Assembly: GCA_020740775.1 (NCBI GenBank)
Contig: JAHEWK010000009.1
Location: 1,860,001-1,924,000 of the forward strand
Source of the DNA: Ilyonectria destructans
Taxonomy: Eukaryota; Ascomycota; Sordariomycetes; Hypocreales; Nectriaceae
Reading direction: 5' to 3'
DNA length: 64,000 bases
The notes below the pieces were generated by a model that worked only from the letters and a program-made list of their open reading frames with translations, had not been told where the DNA came from and did not search any database. The position numbers were made by a program, and so were the translations under genes. Shown here one piece after another: positions 1 to 11,800 of this stretch (the stretch's first letter is position 1; the number at the start of each line of letters is the position of its first letter).

Positions 1-894
1 AGAATGATCAATTAAACCAAAATTATAGGGGCTAACTTGTCAAAATGAGAAGAGATGGCTGTGTCCGTCAGTGTTTTAGTGGTGGGGGAATTGACCGAGA
101 CGGTGGGTTATTATATTTCAGCGACCGGCCAAGCGGTGGGTGAGAGCCTGATTCAGCCGCCTAAAAATGCAATTTCACAATGCTGGATCCGGATTAAGGT
201 GGCTTCTAAATGCGCGAGGGGTTTATATCATTGGGCAGCTCATGCAACATTGTCCGCCTCGCTCCGATATCAACCCCGTCGTCATTGGTCGTGTCCAGAA
301 TTCTCCTTCTCCACCTCTTGTACGTATCCTGCAAGTTGCAAATAGTGATTCAGTATACTGAGATGCTATTGGGCTTACTCTTGGATTCCCCTACACACCG
401 TGGCGATGTATGGTTGGTTCTATCCAGAATTTTCCTTCTCCACCTCGTGTACGTATCCTGCATACCATTCATAGAGGGCAATCCCTCTGTTTCCTCTAAC
501 AATCACACCGATCCCTTGAAAATGACAGGATCCCCTTCACAACCCGACTGAGTGAAAAGTCGGTCCTGGTATCATGACTTTCATGAAAATTCATCAATGC
601 GGTATATTCAAGCTGATTTCGGGTCAGTTTTGATGATTGTTGGTCACCTCGCCCAAGCCTCGCCGACGAAGGCGGGCCGCAGAAGGCGAGTTACAGGAAA
701 CATCTGATATAGAGGGAGTGCTTTCCAGCAATTCGATATGTTATCAAAGTTGGCGAAGCAAGACACAATCAAATCAAAAGACGAAGTTTCAAGCCGCTAA
801 GACGGCGAAATTATTAAGCACACTTGATTGTCATAAGGCATTAGCGTTCAAACCCATTCCTGCGCACTTCATCCAACATCATTCTAATCCCATC
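1..894. other. Non-coding stretch at window start
   Basis: No gene can be supported. Short open frames exist on the plus strand but they overlap in several frames, have no recognisable domain and no plausible splice structure. The only structure is a diverged direct repeat, listed separately. Confidence 0.5.
294..462. repeat. Diverged direct repeat, 40-bp core spaced 129 bp
   Basis: Bases 294-333 and 423-462 match at 38 of 40 positions (core TCCAGAATT.TCCTTCTCC... through CGTATCCTGCA). The 129-bp period is a multiple of three. The flanks have diverged, so this looks like an old local duplication. Confidence 0.7.
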
Positions 895-3800
895 CTAAAT
901 TCCCAAGTGGATAAAAGAACTCCAGCCCGAAAGACCCGTCTCGTTTCTCATTTTCGAAACCACCGAACGAAATAACCCAGAGTATGACGCCACATCCTCC
1001 GCCTCGACGATCTTTTGGAAGAACAGCGCGCACACGCGATTGGCAAGGGCATCTTTGACGGGATACAACGTCGCAACTACCTCTTGAAACCCGGCCACCT
1101 GTAAGCCGGCACCGATGCTGGCGGATTCGCTCCCAAAGATGCACGCGAGACGAGAATCGTTCAATTCGAGATCCTGGATATCCTTCACGGTGAGCTTCTG
1201 CGGCGTGCTTTGAGGGTCGGGACACAGAAGCAGACAGTGACGCGATGGGTCGATGGGGTCGGCGACGGCATGGCAGGCGAAGATGACAAAGTGGACATGG
1301 GGGAGCATATCCACAACTTCCTCACGGGACGGGGTTATCAGAACAATCGGCGGGGGCCAGTTTGCTTCCTCCATAATCGCACTGATGGCGTCGGCATGGC
1401 CGAGCACGTCGAGGTCGGGGTACCCAGCGGTCCAGGGCATGAGAACCAACAGCACCCGGCGGAATTCCTTGGGGGGTAGCTCGTTCTGGCGACGGTTGCG
1501 GCGAGCTGCGATGAGATGCTCGATGGAGGGAAGATAGGACGACACGGCCAGGCTAATGACCCGCTTCATCTTGGGAGCATCGTTGGCCACTACCGCCCCG
1601 CCGGTGGGATTGATATCGCAGGTGAATGGCAGCGGTCCAGCTGCATGAAGCGGCAGCAGATCGGTGGCGCCGGACATGTGCCACCATACACGAGGCAATT
1701 CGTTCCGTCCATCTCGCTCTCGCCAGTACTCTTCGTTGAAGGAGTGAACCAAACACTCTCCGAGAGCCCTGAGCATCAATTGCAACCTTGGCTCCCGCTC
1801 TCTAGTGCTTGCCCTATCGGTGCCCTTCCGCTTGTTGAGTTGCCACACGTCCCGCTTCATCATGTCCTCGGTCAGTCCGGCAATCTTTCCACTCCGGAGT
1901 CCATCCTTGGTGATGACGAGGAAGTACCCGCCGGCTCTGCTGAGCGCGAAGCAAACAATGGGGCCTTCCTCGGCGGCAGCGAGGAGATCGGCTTCGCTCA
2001 GCTGGCGGTGGAAGGTTTCAAAGCCGGGAATAGCGCGTATGCGTTCATACAGGGCACTCCTGCGGTCCAGCAATTCGTCCAGTTCTGGTGCTGGCGGTGG
2101 CTGGTCTGAGCCATCTTTCAATAACTTGCCGGCCACGGGCTTCGCTACTGTCTGCGTCTGCACAGTCGTGTACTCTCGGTACAGTTCTAGGTCATGTTTC
2201 TCGAGTTTTGTCGTGTATGCGTTCGGCTTCGTGCCTAGGATTGACTTGACGATGATATCCCGCCCCGTGTCCAATACCCTCAGCGCCTGGATGGGATCAT
2301 GTCCGGCCCCGAGCATCGCACACGCCGCGGTGCTAGAGCCTACGTTGACCAGGTCGATGAAGCACTGTCTGTCGGACCAGTCCAGGTACTGCACGTCGAG
2401 GTATCGCAGGTAGACAAACGCTTGGGAGAACTGCGCCGCGGATTTCTCCCAGGCCCCGGCTGAGCTGTAGATGCGGCCGGCCGTGACGGCGGCGAAGATC
2501 TTGACGAGGTTTGCAGTTGGCAGCGCGGATACCGTCTTGCAGAGGAACAGCGCCGTGGTCGCGCACCGCTTCGACTGCCATGATATCTTCTTCGCCAGTC
2601 GTCGCACCTGACGCCTCGGCGCAGATTGGTAGCGATATCTGGCCGTCGCCCCGACAGTCGCCGACTTGATCCTGGCCCTGCGGACTCGTCTCTGGCGCAC
2701 CAGCAACCAGTACGACGGCGTTCGCTGACGGCCCCAGTATCCTTCCAGAAGCAGGTTGGCAATAAACCACAAGAACCGTCCAAAGTCCTCGTTCTGGGGT
2801 TTGGTGCGGCGGAGGGATTTGATAGCACACAGCGTGGCGTCTTGGAGGTCCTTGATCTTGCCGAAGTGGCTGTACCTGATCGCAAGAAACAAGGCAGCAT
2901 CGTTCTTGTAGGATCTGCGTTGCCGTTGTGTGGCATGTTCGATGGCCTTGTCGGCGTCCGCTTTAGCGCCGCTGGAAAAGAGGAACTTGTGCATGTAACT
3001 GCATGCGAGTTCCTTTCTGGTGGCCGATTCCGTCTCGCAGTAATGGCCGTGGGTCCCCGGAGGCACAGCCGTCTCTGCCTTGTGTTGTACCTTGTGTTGT
3101 GCGTTGTGTTGTGCGTTGTGTAGTGCGTGGTGTTGTGCGTCGTGCTGTGCCTTGATCTTATCGGAATAGTCCAGTACTCCCTGGAAGAGATCAATGGCCT
3201 TTTCGATAAACCCCGGCTCCCGACGGGCGTACATCCAGTTCTTGCGAACCATGCCGCCGTGCAAGTGCACCTTGGGCATGAGGCCGTGGACGTTGAGCCT
3301 GGCCGATTTCTTCACGACCAGTTCATTCAGCGCAATGGCATCAACGAGCGACTGCTGACTGCGGCTTGTCTCCCACAGCCGGCCCAGCTTGATGGTGCGG
3401 TTGTCGAGGAGAACGACCCATGACGTCAGGTCGTCCCGCTCCCCGATGTCATCGGCCGCCCGCTTCAGCGCGTCGCCCGACGCCGCGAGGTCTCCGATTC
3501 TGTTGTTGAGGCCATATCTCCAGTCGAGCAGGCGCGCGTGGTTCTGATGGGCCAGGCCGCGTGGACGTCCCGGGTCGCAGAGCTCGATGCACATTTCGTT
3601 CTGCGCGATGGATTCGTCCACTTCGTCGGCTCGCATCGTCAGCAGGGCTCGCTCTTCGTAGCATCTGCTCCAATGCTTGCGGATGGCAGCGCGCCAGACC
3701 CGGCCTCTGGTGGTCTTGAAGGCCTCCGGGAGGTATTCTATCCAGTCGTCGAGGTGTTTGATATCGGGCGACACCTTGTACCGAGCATCCAGCGCGGCGA

Positions 3801-4125
3801 GGAGACCGAGCTGCGGCTGGGACTTGTCCCTGGGCCCTGAGAGCTTGCTCTTATCCTTGACCAATGCCCGGTATCGTTTGATGGTGCTTTCGATCATGCA
3901 TAGCTTGCCCGAGTTGCGGCCTCGACTGCGCAATGCCGGTTTGGTGCTCTGAACAATGTCCATGGCCATTTTCTCAATCGAAGTGGAGTTGCCCTGGTGG
4001 ACAGTGAGGTCGCGGATGACGCCCTTGCTCTGCAGGTGATATATGTCACTGGGGGTCAAGGGCTTGTGATTCAGCTCGAGTGCGTCCATGGCATTGCAAA
4101 TCGTATTCGCAATAGTGGCGTCCAT
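895..4125 (-). CDS. CHAT-domain protein lacking the catalytic Cys loop
   Basis: One uninterrupted frame encodes about 1076 residues from the Met at 4125 (A at -3). The frame stays open to a Met at 4323, but those 66 extra residues do not look coding. The middle (about residues 200-700) is helical and TPR-like with an early Ala/His/Gln repeat. The C-terminal third is a CHAT domain: residues near 790-830 match the usual GPIV...F.L.R.G stretch, and the end carries LTVKDI..LEL and VAGFQEVVATLYPVKD. The His is kept in a changed setting (FACHAVAD, His about 952, instead of F.GHG). The LSACxT catalytic-Cys segment is absent: LACIFG runs directly into SESASIGAGLQVAGF, about 12 residues shorter than in the CHAT protein at 8.8-13 kb. 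In the family, His and Cys form the protease dyad, so I infer a pseudo-protease or scaffold. No frameshift is seen, so the frame appears to be under selection. Function unknown; fungal TPR-CHAT proteins are thought to act in recognition and cell death. Confidence 0.8.
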   Translation of the reverse strand: MDATIANTICNAMDALELNHKPLTPSDIYHLQSKGVIRDLTVHQGNSTSIEKMAMDIVQSTKPALRSRGRNSGKLCMIESTIKRYRALVKDKSKLSGPRDKSQPQLGLLAALDARYKVSPDIKHLDDWIEYLPEAFKTTRGRVWRAAIRKHWSRCYEERALLTMRADEVDESIAQNEMCIELCDPGRPRGLAHQNHARLLDWRYGLNNRIGDLAASGDALKRAADDIGERDDLTSWVVLLDNRTIKLGRLWETSRSQQSLVDAIALNELVVKKSARLNVHGLMPKVHLHGGMVRKNWMYARREPGFIEKAIDLFQGVLDYSDKIKAQHDAQHHALHNAQHNAQHKVQHKAETAVPPGTHGHYCETESATRKELACSYMHKFLFSSGAKADADKAIEHATQRQRRSYKNDAALFLAIRYSHFGKIKDLQDATLCAIKSLRRTKPQNEDFGRFLWFIANLLLEGYWGRQRTPSYWLLVRQRRVRRARIKSATVGATARYRYQSAPRRQVRRLAKKISWQSKRCATTALFLCKTVSALPTANLVKIFAAVTAGRIYSSAGAWEKSAAQFSQAFVYLRYLDVQYLDWSDRQCFIDLVNVGSSTAACAMLGAGHDPIQALRVLDTGRDIIVKSILGTKPNAYTTKLEKHDLELYREYTTVQTQTVAKPVAGKLLKDGSDQPPPAPELDELLDRRSALYERIRAIPGFETFHRQLSEADLLAAAEEGPIVCFALSRAGGYFLVITKDGLRSGKIAGLTEDMMKRDVWQLNKRKGTDRASTREREPRLQLMLRALGECLVHSFNEEYWRERDGRNELPRVWWHMSGATDLLPLHAAGPLPFTCDINPTGGAVVANDAPKMKRVISLAVSSYLPSIEHLIAARRNRRQNELPPKEFRRVLLVLMPWTAGYPDLDVLGHADAISAIMEEANWPPPIVLITPSREEVVDMLPHVHFVIFACHAVADPIDPSRHCLLLCPDPQSTPQKLTVKDIQDLELNDSRLACIFGSESASIGAGLQVAGFQEVVATLYPVKDALANRVCALFFQKIVEAEDVASYSGLFRSVVSKMRNETGLSGWSSFIHLGI
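3076..3147 (-). repeat. 12-bp in-frame minisatellite, six QHxA units
   Basis: Six tandem 12-bp units inside the CHAT gene encode QHDA, QHHA, LHNA, QHNA, QHKV and QHKA (about residues 327-350). It forms a low-complexity His/Gln/Ala linker in the TPR-like region. Such repeats often vary in copy number between isolates. Confidence 0.85.
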
Positions 4126-6682
4126 GATGGTCTCGCGGATGGATGACGGGCGCTGGCACGCAACGAGGCGATGGTGCTGATGGCAAGCTGAGGACAGCGA
4201 GCGAGGGAGGTTGCGGGGTATATTGCATCTGCCGAAACATTGCTTTTGATCGAGTTCAGCTGATTGCGAAAGTGCATTTCTGCCTACAATCTGTTTGGTC
4301 GTAAATTCGGTGGCGTTGCGCAAGGCTCGCGGTTCGTGTTACCAGACATTGCATTCGGTGTATTCGCCCAGCCGTCTTGGCGTTGTCCGCCACCCTAGAC
4401 CACGCAATGTTATGATTTGGCGGACTGTATTTTGGTGCTAATGCTTTGTAATTGCTTGCACTGGATGCCATTTAATTAGTTGTTAGTTTGGAAGTGTGAT
4501 CTTTCTCTGTTGACACTGCGTGCAAGGACTGTGTTGCGTTTGAAGCACGCTCTTGGGCAACACCGCTTGCATCATTTGTCAGTTATCATTTTTAAGCATT
4601 TGGAACTAAAACGTAAAGGATATAGATCCAACAGATCAACAAAAGGCGGTGGACAAGAAAGTAGAATGGCGTTGGATCACACAAGGTATACAAAATAATA
4701 CAAAATAATAGCACGAATACTTATTTGATGGATGTCTTGATGTACCCAGTCGTGGTACCCAGTACCCACCCACCTAAGGTACGGGATTGCTCCTCTGCGA
4801 TCGAGGCCTCGGAGTCTAGCCCAGTTCGTCCATTTAAATGCGACCTAAAGGCATCGTCAATTATGCCGGCTGTTGCGTATGTCCCCCATATCGTCCTCAT
4901 GCCGTCTGAATTAAGCGCTTTAAAGTGGATGGCCGTACTCCCGTGTTGTTGCCGCCAGGGTTTAGGGCTGAAGGCATTTCGTCTTTGTGGTCTTATCGGC
5001 GCTATCGAGCTTATCGGCCATTCGTGACTTGCCGAGTTTATCGCCCAGAATCTCGTTCTTATCTTTGCAATTTCCATCGTTCTTATCGATTAGGGGTGCT
5101 CACCCTGTTCCATCCCATTCCTCATCGGTTCATCCTATTCCTCATCGGTTCATCCCATCTCATCGTCGGACGGCGTGTTTTCTGTAATTTTCTTCTGATC
5201 ATTCTTATCAATCTTATCGATTGGAGATGACCCTGGATCGGTGATTCGTCTGATGTCAGAAAAGGACTTGATTTCGCGCTGAGATGGCTTTCATGGAGAA
5301 TGATCCACAACTCGAATGGAGAGGCAGAATACTCAGTAAGCCAGGAGATGGAGAACCCAAGCAGCGTCGTAAGATACCACAACCATCAATGAAGCCCAAC
5401 GCCGCCTTGGCACTCTCACTGCGCCTTGTTCACCAGCATGTGCTGCAAGGCCGGGGAATCCGTCTAACTAATCGGCGACCCAATTGCGTACGCAGACGAT
5501 CGTCCTGTCCGCTGGGGGGCTTGGCGGGTCAAAAACACCCCTGCGAAGCTGGGCAATCGAGTTCGTCGTAAGACGCCCGTGATCTTAGCATTGCATTGCT
5601 CGCTTCCAAGGCCGTCGCCCGTGTTATTTATCGCCGCTGTCACTTGGCCTGCCCTCCGTACAAGGGACGATGCTTGCCTCCATTTCCAGCCTATCATTGG
5701 CCTCAATCAGGACCACTAATCCGTTCCGACGTTTTCGGAACCGCCTGCGTCGGGGTTCATTTCGCCCCAGGGCTTGGCTTGTTTCGGGCGGTGTCATCGG
5801 GGTCTATTTAGGGGTCCTCGTCTTTGGGCAAATGTTCTACCACCAATCAGCGTCTCATTTCTGAACTGGGACCATTCTCCAAGCCTTCCATTTCTTGTGC
5901 CCTGTTACTTAGCGCAGAGGTGTCAAAGTTTATCTTCCAAGGCCGTGTTTGAGAATATACGCGTCGACGTTCGTTCTCGGTATCGGAAAGGGCTTTGGAC
6001 AGTTGGGGGCATTGAGCTTGTAATATCCAAAAACCAGATCGTCGTAGAATCATCCCAAGACTCCACACGCACATGCACCTGGATCCGCTCCCCGTCTCTG
6101 TCACAGCTGCATCCCGCTTATGTTCCCCGACGCAGGGACAGAGTATCGGCGATCAAACCCATTGTCGTCACACTCACAGCTCGTCTTCCAACCAATGTCC
6201 TTCGCAGCCAAGGAAAAGAGCAATCTCACTGCGTTTCCTCAGCCTCCCGTGAAGCCTAGCGCCAGAGGCAACCGGCTCGGAGGTTCGTGACAAGTGCAAC
6301 GTCCCGCACCGTAACTACCACCGCGCACCGTCCCAACTGTATAATTGCGGGCTCCTCCTACGAGTCGGGCATTCCGAAACTCGTCGTGCCCATAAATACC
6401 CCGTAATCTCACCCCTGCGCGGCGTCCACCGACAATCAGGTCTAACTCTAAACGTAAAGTGATCAAGATGCTAGGCCGACAGATGCTGGATCCCGGCCGG
6501 CAACCTAACCTCATGCTCCAGGGCTGAGCCTGTGTCGGTTGCTACGTCGTATGCCATGGTGGGAGAAAACCGACTCTCCGTCCTCCTGAAAAGCTCCGTG
6601 CTGCCCGCATTCTCTTACGCTCCTTGTCCGTTCCTTGTCATACTTGCTTGTGGATCACTGCGCCTTATGGCCAGCTGGGATA
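4126..6682. other. 2.5-kb intergenic region
   Basis: No convincing gene on either strand; the small open frames overlap each other and show no domain or signal peptide with splice sites. It probably holds the upstream region of the CHAT gene and of the pepsin-fold gene at 6683. A short tandem repeat at 5111-5158 is listed separately. Many scattered CTTATCG words occur at 4985-5225. Confidence 0.5.
5111..5158. repeat. 20-bp tandem repeat, two copies plus a partial
   Basis: CATCCCATTCCTCATCGGTT at 5111-5130 is repeated with one change at 5131-5150 and begins a third time at 5151. It lies in non-coding sequence. Confidence 0.75.
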
Positions 6683-8511
6683 ATGGTTCCTTCATTTTTG
6701 GCCACTTTGGCTGTTGCTAGCGCCCTGCTGCCCTTCACAAACGCGAACAATTGTTCAGTTGAGCCGTTGATACTGCCTGTCCGAGTAGGTTTCAGCCTGC
6801 GTCTCACACCACGTCTATGCTGACAAGATAAACAGAACATCACCTTTCCGAATGGCATCGGTGCCAACCGAGGCATCAAGCTTGTGCTTGGAGATCAGAT
6901 CCAGGGCATGCGCATGTCAACCATCATCAACAACACGCGTGTGAGGAACATCCTGGATTGCCCGTCGACCAACGTATCCGACCTCATCGGATGTCAAGGA
7001 GCATCTGGAAGCATCTATTCGACTACGGAGGGGTCATTCGACCAGGTCCTTGACGATGCGGACTGGGATGTCCCGTACGACCACTTTGCCGACATCACTC
7101 TTGTTCTTTGCTAACGAGGATTAGGACGATGGATGCGCAGCCCAATGACGGCGCTACCACGATTGTCCATGGATACGATATCGCCAACTTCACCGACGGT
7201 GCAGCAGTCATCCCCGATTACCCCCTCGAGGTCTGGGCCAACCGCGAATCCGTCAACCTGAGCGCCCTGGCTCTCGGCCCCAAGTCGTCCACCCTCGAGC
7301 GCCTCGTCGAGAACAAGCTCGCGCCCAGCTCCATCTTCGGTCTCGACTACGGTTCCACCTCCGAGCTCTACCCCCGCGATGGGCAGCTCGTCATCGGCGG
7401 CGTCAATGAAGCGCGCTTCGACGACAACAAGACGGGCGAGTTCGACATGTGGGGGGCCGATGCGCCGGCCAACTGCCCTCTGCAGGTGCTCATCTCCGAC
7501 TTCATTCTCACCAACGAGGACGGCGACCACTCGCTTCTCCCCGACGAGTACTCCAAAATCTCGGCTTGCATCGACACGATCCAGAATTCCTTTACCCTCA
7601 CCGACAGCATGTTTGCGAAGTTCCAGGAGATTGGCAAGCACATCGACTCCGACGGCAAGGACTTTTGGCCTACGACATTCCCGGCCGACCGAGCGCCGCT
7701 GATGGGATCATTGACCATTCGCCTCTCCAACGGCTACACGAGCGTCATCCCTCACTACGAGCTCATCAACCACCAGCGAGGCACCGACGACCAGGGCAAG
7801 TTCGCCGTCACCAACAACACCCGGATCGCTGCCTCAGTGGCCTCGGGGAAGAGCGACCTCGGCGCCAATGTTCCCATTCTGGGCGGCGTCTTTCTTTCGC
7901 AGAACTACCTCAAGGTCGACTACGAAACCAAGAAGTTCTGGCTGAGCCCGCAGGTTGCGAATGGAACCAAGACCGACAAGATCGCAACCGTTTGCACACA
8001 AACGGATGACGCGGACAGCGAGAAGACTCCGACAGCAACGCAAACACCTGAACCCTCCAGCGGTACGGGCATGGGCGTCAAGGTCGGCGTGCCCGTCGGC
8101 GTTGCCTCAGTTGCTGCTATTGGCATTCTCGCCTTTCTCATGTGGCGGAGACGTCGCAAGCAAGACGCTGTAAAGGCTTTGGCCGTCGAGATGGGAACCA
8201 ACTCGCCCAGCACTACCCACCTGCAACCAATACCTCCGAAATCACCCACAGTTGTCTCTACAATGCCTGATTCTACGCTGGCTCCAGCTACGATGGGCAC
8301 ATCTACCATGCCTCACACCCCCCACACCCCCCACACACAACTCACAGAACTTGACTCACCGGCGCCTCGATCGGCGGAGCTGAGCTCGTACCCGATGGAA
8401 CAGACCTCGCGTGATTCTAAGAGCCCAACTCCTGGACAATCACACCCTACGCACAACTCCCATGCCGTGGAACTCGATGCCTACCCTAGGAACATTGCTG
8501 AACTAGGATAG
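6683..8511 (+). CDS. Pepsin-fold membrane protein, probable pseudo-protease
   Basis: Three exons are inferred: 6683-6784, 6836-7074 and 7125-8511, joined by a 51-bp (GTAGGT...CAG) and a 50-bp (GTACGA...GCTAAC...TAG) intron with matching phases, giving 575 residues. The start is the Met that gives a signal peptide (MVPSFLATLAVASALLP). The body has pepsin-family landmarks: an IFGLDYGS flap-type segment, LVIGGVNEARF, and ILGGVFLSQNYLKVDYE near the end. Then come a Ser/Thr/Pro stalk, one membrane helix (VGVPVGVASVAAIGILAFL), a basic stop-transfer WRRRRK and a disordered Ser/Thr/Pro cytoplasmic tail with PHT repeats. The first catalytic DTGS is replaced by NNTRVRN, and the second reads IDTIQNS rather than D(S/T)G. 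By family knowledge both Asp-Thr-Gly motifs are needed, so it is probably inactive, a sensor or binding protein at the cell surface. It converges on the TPR-CHAT gene (318 bp apart). Confidence 0.75.
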
Positions 8512-8829
8512 AAGAGCAACAGACGCATAGGCGTGTTGCACGACTTTACACTCATTAAAGATTCATTAAAGATAGCGTTGCCTTTTTTCTAATTCATAAC
8601 TCATCAAGTCGATCTCAGAAGATGACTTGCTAGTAATATAATACCTCCATGGTCAAACTCAATTTCTTTTTTCCTGCATAAGTGACGCGGTTGACTCTCG
8701 TTTCCTTGATTAGCTACATAGGTTTTGTGATAGAGAAATTGTTGGGTTTGGGTGTATTTTAGTTAGAGATTGCAGAGGTCGGTAGCTTCAATATTGGCAT
8801 GATTGCGCTATCTACTTCCTAGCGACATC
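8512..8829. other. Convergent 3' intergenic region
   Basis: This AT-rich stretch lies between the 3' ends of the pepsin-fold gene and the TPR-CHAT gene. Duplicated ATTAAAGAT words at about 8554-8575 may belong to the polyadenylation region. Nothing else is seen. Confidence 0.4.
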
Positions 8830-11800
8830 TTATACACCAAAATGAACATATGGAACCCATTGCAATAACCCCATGTCCTCTTCGTCAACGCTGAGAATAA
8901 CATCTCTTGGAAATCGATCACCCTCGTCTCTTTCACCAACACTCTTAGCACTGATCTCACCCGCCGTCGAACGTGTTTCTGCCATTCTCACCGACGGTCG
9001 TCTACCCTTGGTCGCTGCTCGGGTGCTTAGCCAGCCATCTCGAAGCTTCCTCGTCGCATCATGCAGCCCTCGGCACACAGACTCATCGGTCATGCCTCCA
9101 TCTCTCATACCCTCGTACGTGATCCTCGCCATTTCCACGCAGAGACTGTCGTTGACTTCCCACAAAGTGCCAATAACGTGCCGGAAACCTGCCAACTGAC
9201 ATCCGCTAATTAAGTGGATGCTTTCGTCTACGAACCTTTCGTCTTGAATTCGCCCGGTTCCACAGGCAGAGAGGTAGGCAAGGAAAGGCGAATGTTGACG
9301 AAGGTTCAGCCCTAAGAGATTGGCCACGGTGAGAGGATTACTTCTTCCGTCCTCAAGAAGTAAGTGGCTTTTGGAAGGATCAAGTTTATCTGTATAGCCA
9401 TGGCCAGCAAAATGGAAGATCTGACACTGTCGCAGATGCAGTAAGATATCTTCCTTGCGCCGAGTTGGTTCAATGGGAGCTAGCGCCATCGACTTGCACA
9501 AGCCATGTAATATGGACACCTCTTTTCTGGCAAAAGGGAGCCTGGAATTGTCTGGCGTACATTCCATTGCGACAAGAAGAGCCTGCGCCTGGCCGGAGTT
9601 GGCAAGCGTAGTAGGGCGTCGGCGGCCATGTATAATTGCTTTGACAGACGAGCTGTAGGATGACATGACTCTATCCAGGACCGCGTCGAAAGAACCCATA
9701 TTATGACGCCCAGCCGCGTGAATCGGGAATTTAGCAAGAGGGCCAGTCGGAATCCACCATATATGGGGCCAAATATTAGCAGTTGGAGGGTGCGTCAAGC
9801 CTATAGCGCTCAGAATTGGATTCGCAACCATATCCCATAGCCATTCAAGGATCTCAAGCCTACTAAGATCACCTCCCTGTGCCTTGGCCTCGATTTCGCC
9901 GCGAGTGAGAAGGGGTAGAGGAAGTAAGTGTATTCGGTCCTGTTCAACGAGGATGGCATCGCAACGGAACTCGCTGACATTAATCACAGCAATAGGACCG
10001 GATCTTGCAGCGCCCTGCATTTCGGTTTTGCTCGGAGCAAGGAGGAAATCCCTGAATCCATCTCGCTTGCGGATGTCGGTGATCAACCCGTCAAGCTCTT
10101 TCCCCGCCTTATAACGTAGATTGGCTTGATCCTGCCATGAAGAGCCATGTCCTTTGCTCAAAGTGTTGCGAGGGATCGGTGGTTCAAGTTCATTTCGAAG
10201 TCGGACAAATCTTTCTGCCAGTCCAGGGTGTTTCTCTTGCAGGCTTAAAATGTCGGTTCTCATCTCCTCAAGAGAAGTTGCCAGCACTCCACGGCCCTCT
10301 TCGATGAAGTTCAATGCAACCGACGGTCCTTTGTTTGCAAGTAGCGCTATAGCCGCTGCCTCAGAAGCAAAACCAGCTATCTGGCTAAGCACGTACTGCT
10401 TATCAGAGTTCTCAAGCGATCGTATTAGGAGCTCGGGAATGAGAAGAACCATGGTTTTGGAAGCCTCGTAGGCTCGCTGCCAATCTGAAACTTTGGAACA
10501 GCATTGGATGAGTGATCTCCCAGCTTTGATACGGACAATGGACGACGAGTGAACTTGGCTCAGTGAAGATTGGTAACGAGCCATGCTGTCTTCTAGATCG
10601 ACCGCGTTCCCTGTTCTCGAATACCGGTCCTCGAGTCCATCCGCAAGGTTTTTCAAGTACGCTGCCCGATCTGGATGATTCTCAGGAGTCGCAAGAACAG
10701 TTTCCTGACTGACTCGGATCGCTTTATCTAGGTCGAGCGTTGTCGCAGTTACTGAAAATTGGTAGTTCAGGAGGTTTCCGAGAATGTTCAAAAAGATGGC
10801 CCGATCTGTGTGACCCTGAGGAGTTAAATCGACCGCCCTTTGCCCCGCTCGAATGGCTTCATCTAGATCAGCCTGTTCTCTTGTCATGTTAAACAATTCG
10901 CCAAGCTGAGCTCCAAGATTCCCTAGAAACATTGGTAGGTCTGGGCTGTCTTCCAGGCTAATTTGAACTGCCTCCTTGCCAACCCGAATTGCGTGTTGCA
11001 GATCTCCGACCGCTTCAGTTCTGAGGTATCGCTCAATGAGTCCGACGCCAAGGTTGTTGAGTCGTTTTGCCTTTTCTGTATTGTCCTTATCTGTTAAATC
11101 AATTGCTTCCCGACAGATTCGAATAGCTTCTTCCAGGTCGGCTAGCGCTCCTGTTCTTGAATACCGTTCGCTGAGTCGATTTCCGAGAGTGGTCAAACAT
11201 GCTGATCGGTCTGGATGACCCTTGGGAGCGGCATGAGCAGCTTGCTGTCCGAGTTGTATCGCATCTTCTAGATCAGATAGTGCTCCTCCTCTTAGATATC
11301 GTTCGCCGAGTCGAGCTCCGAGGTTGTTGAGATATCCTGGCAGACCCAAGTCATCCTTAGGAGTTAACTTAACAGCTTCTTGCTCGACTCTGATAGCATC
11401 CTCAAGATCTTCTATCGAGCTTGACATTGAGTAGCGTTCGCCGAGTTGATTTCCAAGGGTGTTCAAGTATACTAGCCGGTCTTGGTGGTCCTCGGGAGTG
11501 ATACAGAGAGCTTCCTGTCCCAACCGAATAGCTTCTTCTAAATCGGCAGTAACTCTCGCCCTGGAGTAACGATTTCCAAGTCCAATTCCAAGCTGATGCA
11601 AATATCCTGCTCGGCTTGGGTTGTCTTTCGAGGTTGCATCAAGGACTTCCCGCCCGATTTGAATAACCTCTTCAAGGTCTGCCATCTTTTCCGTTTTTGA
11701 AAATCGATCATGGAGCCCATTTCGGAGGTAATGCAAGCCTACTATCCTGTCTGGATGATCTTTGGGCGTAATGGACACAGCTTCTCGGCTAAACTGAATA

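Noticed and set aside
2340..3194. Long alternative frames (for example 284 codons) inside the first CHAT gene
   Set aside because: Shadow frames of a GC-rich coding region; Arg/Ser-rich low-complexity translations with no domain.
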